Below are positions 11,508 to 23,500 of a stretch of DNA of 64,000 nt, in pieces (position 1 is the first letter of the stretch; each line of letters starts with the position of its first letter). The stretch spans positions 3,679,547 through 3,743,546 of the forward strand of contig CM074193.1 in the NCBI GenBank assembly GCA_037179385.1. Reading direction: 5' to 3'. Below the pieces are notes generated by a model. The model was given only the letters and a program-made list of their open reading frames with translations. It had not been told where the DNA came from and did not search any database. The translations under genes were made by a program, and so were the position numbers. Origin of the DNA: Holothuria scabra. Taxonomy: Eukaryota > Echinodermata > Holothuroidea > Aspidochirotida > Holothuriidae.

Positions 11508-14500
11508 GTACAGTATATCTATGCACCTTTTGAAATGACAGATCACTGCCATGCTATGATTGGCCTGATAGCTTAGAGAGCTGTTTATTTTAAGTTGCAT
11601 CTTAATTTGGGAGAATCACTCCACTTTTGGTCTAGTTTTCATAATCCTTGAGTTTAAGATTTCTAGTTGTGGTTCAAATTACACTCACCTACAAATTACA
11701 GATTGTAATAGGTACTGTATGCTGATGTCAGTGCCGTGATGAGGTGATTTTGGTGAAAGGCTCAAAACTTTGAGAATATAGTGTATTTCATCATAGTTCA
11801 GGTCATCATAAATTTAATTTTTATGTATAGTAAGTTTATGAGTGCCCATTGCATAGTATATATAGACGAATCCGATTAGCGCTTGTTTTTAGTGACTGTA
11901 GGCAGTCATTAATGGGGTCCATCAGCCTTTAATCGTCTTCATTTATTTTCTACATGAATTTCAAATCCTCATATTCACTGAAGTTGAGAAAATTTAGATA
12001 CACTTCAGTGTACAACCATCCATGGAACAGGTAAGGAAGGAAATTTAAAGATTAAAGGTGATGGACCCCAGTAATGGCCAACTAAAATCAGACCATCACA
12101 ATCTGTCAGGATTCGTCTATAACAAGGACCAAAGGATTATGGTGCAGTTCATGGTCTAATCATCATTAGGGGAAATTTCCATTTGGAATAACTGCATTTG
12201 CATGAATCTTGTTTTTTTATTGATGTGTCTCTTTGTGGAGCATTATCAGAAAAATATCTGTGTGAAGTCAAAAGACAATTGAAGGCCTACTTGAAAACCT
12301 ACAACTTGATATCTCTAGGAAAAAATGTTGTGTAAATCTCGACCGTGGCATATGGGTGTCCCAGACTGAGTACTTTGCAGCAATTATTACTTTATCTTTA
12401 GAGAATCCCTGAAATGTTGTAATGTATGAAACATCCTTGGACCTTAGACTAGGCATATTTTGCTAATATGAAAAATCAAGAACTAATGGCTCAATCCAAT
12501 TAAACTAGGTTTCCAGTGGGTTTTTTGCTGACTTTGCCAATACAATGATATACCTCAAAAACAGGGAGTACAACAAACGCAGTGCTTCAGATTATGCCTT
12601 ACCAACTAGGCGATTTATGATATATAAACTAAATATCCAATGTTTAATATTTTTTAAAAAGTAATAATAATAATAATTAGGCCATGAAGGGCAGTTGCTA
12701 GGTGATCACAAATAGGGGTGAAGCCATTGGCTTATGCATTACAACTTCATGTCAGGTGGACACCAGCTAAACAATTTGGATCAAATTTTTTTTTTTTTTT
12801 TGAAGACCAGTTTAGATGGTAAAATTGTAGATTGCTTTCGGATGAAAAACCCACCTTACAGGGGTACTTTGACTCAGCCAGGAATTAAACTCCAGATCTT
12901 CCAGTTGCTTAGCTTCATCTCTTCAAATGCCACCGCCTTTATCCACTCGGCCACAGCTCTGGTTAACAGACTACGTTGCTTTAGTGTCCCCATGGTTTTG
13001 GAGTAATGGCTGTGACACAAATTTGAATAATCAGAAAAACATTTATCACATAATGAACTACTTGGCCCATGTATCATGGTAAGGATATCACAGCCAAAGT
13101 CAACAATTTTTAAAAATATCAGCATTATTGCTTCAACCAATTTTCTTTATGAGACAATTGAAAACAACCTGGCAGACATAACTTTTTGGTTTCCCCCTAG
13201 CTGTGTTGCTTTTCTGATGTATATTTCATCATTTGAACAAATATGATCCTTTTCTGGTGGCCATAGTTTTCTTGAGTTAGAATTAAGTCAAACTCTTTTT
13301 ATAGATGGTAGCTCATTTGGAAAGAAAAAGTCAAAACCAAGATATCTCTAGGCATAATTCAACATCTGCAGAACTTTGGTGTCCCCCTCAGTGAGTTATA
13401 TGATGGTATTAGCTTTGATGCTTCACCACTCACACAACCTAATTATTTTTTTTTTTTGTGAACACAGCTACATAAAAATAAGGTCCCAGGATGTTACCAG
13501 AAAAGTTAATTCCATGGTTTGTGAATCATGAACATTTGATTTTTTTTGGTGTTTCCCAGGCTGTCAGAGTTAGGTTGGTCACGAACAAACAAAAATTAAT
13601 CAAAATGGATTTTCTGTTGTATCTTATAACTGCAAACAGTGGTTCGTTTTGCATTTGAAAGTTTCCAGCTCAACATCTAAAAATTAAACTGGCATTTTGA
13701 ATGTTAGTTGGTGTCCCTGTTACTTGTGGCAGACATGATAGAGTGAAATATCTTGCTAATATTTCTGAATGTATGTCCCTTATGGGAAGATCAGTAAGAT
13801 TTCAAATGTTAGAGCGGCTCATTTAGTTGGTACATAAATTCCAACAAATCTTTCCAAACCTGTTAACTTTTCTTCACATAACAATGACAAGGGGTCAAAC
13901 TTAGTCAATCCCCATATCCTACATACAAATGACTGTTTTATGAGTGAGTAATTAAATGTTCAATTTGGTTTTCAAAAATTCGTGACCAGACACTTTTTCA
14001 AATTATACACAAAACCGTTACGAGTCTAAACAAAACAAAACTAAAAATGTTACCTTTTATGGTAACTGTTGGATATGAGAATCGACTTGCTATGCTGACT
14101 GTTAGCATTTTCATGTGGTAGTGACCCTTTAACACTCGCATTAAGATATCAGTATCAACTCAACGTGCCTCTTTAAGTCTACCGTAGCAATCCTTCTGGG
14201 ATCCAATGCTTCTTCTTCATTCTTATTAAGGTTTTACAATACCTGGTTCAGCTATCCAAGGACAAGTTTTCCCAAGTGGTAATGTTCAAATTCCAGAGGG
14301 AGAAGTAAGTTTCAACAATCTTGAATTGCGTCTGCCAAATGGCAATACCAGAAGGTTTACATTGCAGGAGGAACACATTTTTGTTTTCCCTGATGGAACG
14401 ATTGTTTTCCGAAGTGATGGAACAACGGTTAATCCAGATGGCACTGTTACCAGGAGCACCCTTAATCCTGATGGTAGCATAACATTACCAGATGGAACTC

Positions 14501-17500
14501 AAATTACTCCAAACAGACAGGTTATTTTCCCTGATGGTAGGATTGGCACTACAACCACTCGTACTGAGAGAATAGCATCAATACCAGGAGGGAGACTAGT
14601 ATTTCCAGATGGCACCACACTTACCCGACCTTACACCTTGACACCAGGTATGTATTTTGAGCATCCATGTTTGGGAGTTTAAAGTTCCTCACTTTTAGTA
14701 CTTAAATGCAGTGTTGTGATGGAACAGATTTTGCTTGTAGTCTTTGTAGGGACCAGATTCCATTTCAGTCAGTGGCTGGCAGGAGACTCTTTACTTTTCT
14801 TACCATGTAGGTTAGGCTAAGTTTACAGTTTTATGGCCCAGTTTCTTATCATGCACACCAGAGGTTCCCAGTCTCTTTCTTGAGTCACCAACATCAGATA
14901 ATGACCCCTGTTAATATACATCCCGAAATTAAATGACTAATTCATCTCCGCACTTCCTGTTTCCAGTGTCATGAGGAGAATTGTGCTGATGACCAGTGGC
15001 ATAGCCAGGATTGTGTCATGGGGGTTTGGTGCCAAGGAGGGGGGGTTGAGCATGATGTGAGGGAAAAGTCTGAGGGTAGAGAGAAAAAATGCTGTTTTAG
15101 ATGTTTTTTGCATTGCAAGGTTGGGTCATGTGGGGGGGGGGGGGTTCTAACCCCCAAAACCATCCCCTTGGCTGTGCCACTGCTGATGACACTTTTTTAT
15201 TTGCATTTGACTTCATGCAGTTTTGTCAATACGTGTTGACTGTTGAGTTCATGCCTGGTTTCAGTTAACATTATTTTTTGGTAAAGGAAGATTTTCAAAT
15301 ATTTTGGAACAAAATTGCAACCAAAGTGCTTTTCAACCTTAGTTTAGGTCACGACCCATCCTTACCATCCTTAAGATAACTAATTAGAAATTGGATCATG
15401 CCTTTCACACACTAACTCGTCCCACACAGTTTTTAGGAGTGAGCAGAAACTTATACAGGGTTTGCACAGGTCTTTTAAAGGGAGCTAGAACTGACAGTGG
15501 AATTTCAAGACCTGGAAAGTCAGGAAATATTAGCAATTATTCAAAAGATCCTGTAAAAGTCAGGGAAATGTTAGACATGGGCGAAATGCTCAGATTTCTT
15601 CATGTTCAGAAAGACACTATTCATTTTGTGGGAAAAAGATGGAAGTATTTAATCTGACTGTTTTTAAATGTCCTGGAAATATTTGTCAACTTTTTTTGTT
15701 TTTGTTATTTTCACCTCTGTTTATTGATCGCTGGCATTTCAAATTTTTGGTTTATTTCCAAACAAAAAACAATATATTCATTGATATAACTAAACTTACA
15801 AATATATTCATTGATATAACTAAACTTACAAAAGACATCATACAGAGAATAAGCAGCAAACTCACCAGCTATTTTTTTTTTCAAATAGCCTACAGTATGC
15901 CAAATTCTTAATACATTTTGGACAGAGTGAAGACTAAACTCCCCTGTACATAGTGTTCACACATAACGTTTACATAATTATGAGTATATGCATAGAATCC
16001 ATCAAAATTACAGTTTAATACAATGCCTTTACCCACATTCACACCTTCAGTAATAAAAAAAGAAGTTAACAAATGTAAAAATCATTACAAGTTAAGTGAT
16101 TTGCATAGATCATCATTATGACAGAAGCATTTGTTTTTGCTTCTTTTAGAAATCTCTTTTTCATTCAACCTCTAATAAAAGTTTTAGCTGGTAAGAAAAT
16201 TCATTGATATTAGGAAATTCTTTCTTAAGCTAGCACATGAAATACAATGTTTTGAGTGAAAAAATGAGAAAATTAAATGGGTGCTTTATGTACAGTACTG
16301 ACCATAACCAAAGAAGATTTCTTCTTTTCAAAAAGTAAACTGTCATTTCAAGAAATAAATTTCAGTCTCCAAAATAAAAGATGAGGCAATGTTGCAAACC
16401 AAAAACAAACATTCTAAAGATTCATCTTCTTTTTTACAACTGTACAGAGGGGACTGTCAGGTAACTTCATTTAAACACAAGTCTATTCATTCCAAGTATT
16501 CAATGAATAAATCGGTACTGAAAGAACTGGATTTAAACTCTGCAAACAGAATACTAAGGGCATTGAAAAATATCTTCCAAGTTCTATCATCAAAATGAAA
16601 AGAGTTGTTCCATTTTGTAACAGCTTTACCCATAAACCCCTAATTTGGAATACATAGGTTATAAATGAACTTCGAAGCTCTGGAAAAACTCAGAAACCTC
16701 TAAAAGGTATATCTGGAGTAAAGGAGTAAAGAGGAACCCTTCACCCAATGGGGATGGCATTGATTACAGTATTCCCTTGTATAATATTGAAGGACATTGC
16801 GTCACATGCTGGGAAAAGCCCATTAAGCTACTTTCCAAATTTGGTACCCGTCATGACATGCACATGGCCGGAAAGATGGATTATTAGTCAAGTTCAATGG
16901 AGTTTTGTGTGTGTATTGATTCATGAAGCAACTCAGGAAATGTCAGGCGACTGCCACAATAGAGGCATTGTGATTGTATTCTTCTACGCGACACTGTATG
17001 CACAAGCAGTGATGACTTTCAGGATTCATGCTTTTTTTTGCTAGGGTACTTCAAATTTTTCAAAGGTAAGGGGAGGTTCCTCTCATGAAACTAAATTTAT
17101 TCAAAAAGTTATTGTAAGGAATCGCATTTCTATTGTTTTGTCTACTCTAATACACCAGTTATTCCAGATAATTTGTTTTTCAAACTGGCAGTTTGGGACT
17201 TTGAAAGAAACGCTTTGCCACGAATGCACATTGCACAACATCATAGAGTAAAGGGTTTTTAATTTAAACACCACCAGCATTACAGTTACAACTATAAAGA
17301 AAGAGTTTACCATAGCAAGAGACAGAAGAGTAAAAAAATAACTTCCAAAAGCCAGGTTTTTTTTCATTTAAGTATCGATGAGCCCAGGTACATTTTAGAC
17401 TGCAATAAAAGAATCTACATGTATTTCATTTACACCCCTCTGTTTTAATGGAATTAATGATAGCCTGGGGAGCAATTTTTTCTTGCTCGTTCCCCCAAAT

Positions 17501-20500
17501 AAAATTAAAAATTATCTGATCAAGCTTCGGGAGATTCAGGAGAACAAGAAAAAGATAAACAAGTTGAGAAAGACCATATTTTTTAGCAAGGACATTTCTA
17601 CCAACTGGAGTAATATCTCTCGTCGATCATAAATTGAGAACTTGTTTTAGGCAGGAGAGGGTTGGAGGGAAATTATGAGGGGAGAGATCCTCATAATTAG
17701 TAGAAAAAGAAACACCTAACATACAGTAGTGACCAGACCACTGGACCAGTTAACAGGGAAGTCCTTAACAAATGCTGGCTTACACCTTATGTAGGGACCC
17801 AAGGGTAACAGGATAGATTTGTCAAAATTAATCTTCAAAACAGAAATATTTTGAGAGTTGTCCAGGGTATGAATAACTTCTTGAAGGGTGTTGGCATTTC
17901 CATCTAAAAGTAAAGTTGTATTATCCTCATACTGTAGAAGTTTAACTTCTTTAAAATGTGAGCTCCTTTTTTAGCATTATTATGATTTATTACCTGGGCT
18001 AGAACCTCTGAACATAATAGGTAAGAACTGAGAGGGCAACCCTGTCATACCCCTCTACCCAATTAAAGTCATTTGAAGAATATCCATTATTGTAAACAAG
18101 CCTAGAACTCTTATGATGAAAAGTCTTGATCCACGGAATAAAATTGTTACTAAATTGAAAGGAATGTAAAGTGTTGTACAGGAAATTCCAATCAATCTTA
18201 TCAATTTCCTTTTCAAAGTCTATCAGAAAAATAAAACCAGCATTGTAATTAGTTGAGCAATAGTCTATAAGATCAAGAGGGAATTTGATGTTTTCCCCCA
18301 AAAAGCTCCCTTTCAGAAAACCGGTCTGTTGATGACCTATGAGTGAAGGCAAAACCAGTTTCAAACAATTAGCGAGGGCCTTAGCACCAATCTTGTAATC
18401 TGCATTAGGTAATGAAATAGGTTGGTGGTGTTTTAAAACACATAAATCCTTTCTGGGTTTGAGAATAACGGTGATTATACTGTACACATCGCTGTAATGG
18501 AGAAACACAGTGATGGGGATTTATCAGAATGCATGCTGTCAAGTGCAGCTTTACATTCATCGAGAGTAAGAAGACCACCACAAAGGCTGAAATGCTCATC
18601 ATCTAAGGTATTATTGAGTTGTAAGCTGTTAAAGAAAATGTCAAACTATGATTGCTAGCAGAGTAAAGGGAACTACAAAAGACTTTCAACTCATTAAAAA
18701 TATCTTTTTCATGTATTATTATTGTACCATCATCTCGGCGTAGTTCATTACGAGCTCATCTGCTTAGAGATCCAAACTCTCGTTTTGGAATCATAAACTG
18801 GGTATCTGTTACTAAATCCAATTAAATTTGGTTTCTGTGAACATGGCTGATTTATTCTCAGTAACATAGGAACCCTTCTTTGGGTAATTAAAGGCTTTCT
18901 GTTCATGATCTAAATAAAAGATTTAACTCTGCAGTCACTGGCTATTTCAGTAGCTTATCTGCTGTGTTAATAGGCTGTGTAATCAAGTTCCTCACAGGCC
19001 AGGGGTTAAGTGCTATTCTAGAAGTGATAGTGGTTTCTAAGGATGCACCGGAACCAAAATTTTGGATCCGGCCGGAACCGGATTTTGCCGGAACCAACTT
19101 AAAATCCGGCCCGATTTCTTCCGGCCGGAACCGGATTTTTGCAATGCAGATGAATTAAGGGAAATTCAGGAAAGCAGAGAAACTCTGGGATAGGAGTTTT
19201 CTGCTTTGTGACGTAATGTTTGTGAAGGCCGGACTAATGGGAAATGTCTATAAATTTGTCTTCAAGTGTTGTACTAGTGTATTTAACTAATTTTTTAACC
19301 AAAAATTGCAGTATAATAGAAAAAAGGCATGAAAAACTGTTCCTGCAGAAGTACAGCAAAACCGTTGCAAAGCGGGGCAAGTAAGAGCTCTTTGTATTTT
19401 CCCTCCTTAAGTGAGTATTTGTAGAGAAAACTCCTGAGGGAATCTTAAAAGTTGTTTTGCATTTGAACTACAGTACATCACCACTTGTTCAAAAAAATTG
19501 TACAAATTATGTAGACCAGTAATACTTGGCAAAGAGAGTCCTTGGATAGTGATTACTGAATGGACTGCTCATATGTACTGTTAAAAGACTCTAGGGTTAA
19601 GGTTTTTAACTATGTACAGCACCATTGTTTTATACACCTTTTCTAGTATTTAAACATGCCATGATATCAAAAAACTGAAGCACATTTATCATCAATAATA
19701 CTGTATATCACACATTCTGACATTACGTATTACAGTATATGTATGATAACATATTTAGTGGTCGACCTATTATGCTATAATTGGTAATCCTCAATTATCG
19801 ATTAATTAATTAAACAATTGGCCTGATACCAATTATGAGAAAGAGGGAAATCACGTTTGTCTCTATAGCACACGCCCCTTGCTTTGTGCACATTGTGTAT
19901 ACCGTAACCAGTTTAGGATAGAAAATATTGGGAATAGTTCCGTTCGTTTCACAAACGGGAGATAATTTTTGTAGGGGTAATATTTTCAATTCAAAAGTGA
20001 AGATCCAAATCAACTGTTAATACAACAGAATTGTTTGCAGTGGATGTCATATGCCCTTTGATAATTTAGTTCTAAGGCCAACCTCATGCTCTGTCTAGTT
20101 TTCATCCCCAAATCATGTCGGAACATTTCCATTCTTTTACTGTACTGGATTGTAGTTGCTTTAATGTACTGTAGCTGCTACTCTCGAGTTCCCGTCTTAA
20201 CCGACCCCATGTAGAGCAATCATAATAATCTTAGCAGTTCTGGGCAGCAAAACAATTGCACCCGATTAATTTATCTTATGATTCCTTTCAGATATAAATA
20301 TCCCTGTATATTTTTTGCAGTTCTCTTCAAAAACTCACGTCTTGTTTAAAAAGAATCTGCAGCTGAAATGCACGTAAGTCAGTTCCCCACATAATCCACA
20401 TAGGCAGATATTTGTGGTGCCATTTCTATGTGAATTTAGCATGAGACTCACCCGGCTTCTCTAGCTGGCTATATAAGCCAGTCTGTTCTATGGGTATTGT

Positions 20501-23500
20501 GCAGAACAGTTTGTATAGCAACTTACCCGGTGCTTTCTGAGAGACAGCAAGGAATACACCTTGAATGCAATTCTAAATCTAATTTCAGGTAAAACAAACG
20601 GGTTATAGCGGAAAATATCAAACAATCATTCCCATGGCAGGGGTTAAATTTATACATTTGTGATTATCAATGCATCTCGTTTTGGCGGGAAGTTAATGGA
20701 TTGAGTATTTACAGGGATTTTAACGAAACTAAGAGCCCTTTTTCAAGTATATTTAGCCCCTTTTTTCCAGTTTGCAAATAATCGGTGGCAATGATCGGTT
20801 GAATGGCAGAATTTTACCAATGATGATTATTTACTGATGACGGAATAATCGGCTAGATGTTGATTACTTAACAGATGATCGGTCGAACACTAATCATATT
20901 GTGTATACTTGTGTGTGATTAATTATTACGGACAGAAAACATTAATATTGACCCCATAGGCAACTTAAATTTGCAATGAGTAAATTGTCTTCTGAAATTC
21001 AAGATGAAACACATTTTCTGCTTGTACTACACAACTTTAATGGGCAAGTAAGTGTTAAAAAGTAAAATAAAGTGAAGTGTTAAGGTGTGTATTTGTAGAC
21101 AACCCAATGCAATTAAACTAAAACACTGCCTCGAATGATGTGACTCAGGTACAACTGTAATATGGATTATCCATTTTGTACAGTACTACTGCGCACTGCA
21201 GTCGACTTATTTAAATTGCATGAAAGGTCTTTTCATCCATTCAGTTTATTTCACACAGTTAGAGGAATTTGAAGTCATATTTGTTACATCAGTTACTTTT
21301 ATAACTTTGTTGCCTGTTTGGTTCAGTCACTTTTAAGGGTTAAATAAAGGTTTTCAAATGTTATATACTGTAACATGAATAATTTATGAACTTTAAATTA
21401 ATTCTGAGACAGTTACTGCTGTTTTCATGTTTGTTTTAACTCATGTACATAATGCTACCCAAGTTTACAGCAAAATCCAGTTCCGGCCGGATTTAAAAAA
21501 AAACCGGCCGGAACCGGAACCGGATATTTTTTCACTATCCGGCCGGATAATCCGGCCGGACCGGATATCCGGTGCATCCCTAGTGGTTTCTTACAACAAA
21601 TAAATGAACAGTTAAAGAGGATTTTATTACACCTGACCTCCCTCTGTGAGGTCTGGTCAGAGTGTCCTTATTTTTAAGCAAGTGAAGTCATAATGTTGTT
21701 GAATCAAGTGTGAGTTTCTATTACAATTTTCTAAATTAAAAAAATATTTAATACTTTTTTTACCAGACTCCACTCAACAAGCCCTTGAACAAACCAGAAT
21801 TCCTTTCAATTTATAATCGTAAAAGTGGTGTAATTTGTTTTGAGTCTCCAGTAAGGAGGTGTTGACATGGTCAGACCAATTTGAATAAAGTAGACTTTCT
21901 TAGTAAGAAGTATGGGAAATAAGTTGTTACTCGTACAGTCTTCTATCTGCAGCGTATCTCTTACTATACCAACCATACAATGAATATTGAATGTGTGAAT
22001 TGTACATACAGTATGGTAGTATACTTACACTCTTTTAGGCAGTGTCATTGTTGTTAGATTTAAGTTATGATAATTGTAATTTTCCATAATTTTTCTAAAT
22101 TTATATTAAATATTTGTAATTAAAACTGCATTTAATAGACATATATCTGTTTCAAGACATACCAGATGATGATTGTACACAGTGTTCTCATTAGGCTCCC
22201 AAACCCAAGAGTCCCTGAACCCTCAACTTTTTTTTTCAAGTGTCCCATCATATTTCTGAGGTTCCCATATTTTTGGAAGAGTCCCAAATGAAGCATCAAC
22301 AAAAAATGCAGTGATCAGTGACGCTCCGCAATTTCCATTCAGATTTTCTGTCGTGTACCGACTATTTAATTTAACAATCGGCCCGATGCCGATTACCCAT
22401 TATTAGAAAGAGGGAAGTCACATGTTACGCGTATCGTACCATATCGTATTACCATAACCAGTTCAGGATGGAAGAAACTGGGAATAGTTCCATTCGTCTC
22501 ACGAACGGGATATCGTTTTTGTAGGTGTAATATTTTCGCTTCAAAAGTGGAGATCTACAAATCAACAGTTAATGCAGTAGAATTGTTTGCAGTCTGTGTC
22601 ATATGCCCTTTCATAATTTAGTTCTTAGGCCAACATCATGCTCTGTCTAGTTTTCATCCCCCAATCATATCGGAACATTTGCATTCTTCTACTGTACTGC
22701 GTTGCAGTTGCGTTAAATACTGCAGCTACTCTCCCGCTTTTATAACGAAAGAGCAATCAGGAAAATCTTAGCAGTTCTGGGCAACAAAACAATTGCACCC
22801 GATTGACGTATCTTATGGTGGTTCCTTTCGGATATAGATATCCCTGTATTTTTTTAGCATTTCTTGCCCAAAACTTACGTCTTGTTTTAAAAGAATATGC
22901 AACTGAAATGCACCTAAGTCAGATCCCCGACAAATCCACGTAGGCAGAGATTTGGGATGCCGTTTCTAGGTGAATTTAGGACGGCGCTCGCCCGGCTTCG
23001 CTAGACGGCTATATAAGCATGTCAAGTGCGACCTTCGTAAAGCAAACTCAACGGGAAAACTTGTCTCGAGGCCGAGTATTTTCCCACACTAAATCACAGA
23101 GGTGAAGGCGCGAGTTGTGATTGGCTGACTAGAATCAACGCAAATGCACCGATCGCGATGCAGGGGCCAATTTAAATTTCGCAATGGAACCTATCCATAT
23201 GATGTCACCAAGTAAAACATGATGGTCAAAAACGGACTGGCACGTAAGTTTACTGCATGCATGGGCCAAAAAGTTTGCTGCATGAGACCACGTGCATCTC
23301 TGTTTTCGTTTGCAATGATGTTGTATGACAACATTGCATAAGCCCCACTGTAAACAACATTACGGACGGAATGCTGGGAATGGCTTAATTTATGCAAGAT
23401 AATAACCACCGAACTTCACAAGGTTCTAAGTGCTACATACGTGTACAAAACGTACGCAGCTCAGACATGTATGCAAAGCTTGGGGATTTTGAAAAAAATG

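Larger units (their letters stand above)
11508..14251. other. Intron 1, with MITE and SINE remnants
   Basis: Holds a complete ~257-bp MITE (11863-12119) and a tRNA-derived SINE-like remnant on the minus strand near 12870-12965. The remainder shows no exon-like sequence. Confidence 0.6.

Noticed and set aside
11221..11526. Minus-strand open frame antisense to exon 1
   Set aside because: It mirrors the repetitive PDG codons on the other strand; the repeat keeps several frames open. The plus strand has matching splice sites and phase.
15440..15660. Possible further hAT element ('cagggtttgcacaggtctttt')
   Set aside because: The text resembles a terminal repeat, but I found no matching inverted end or target duplication.
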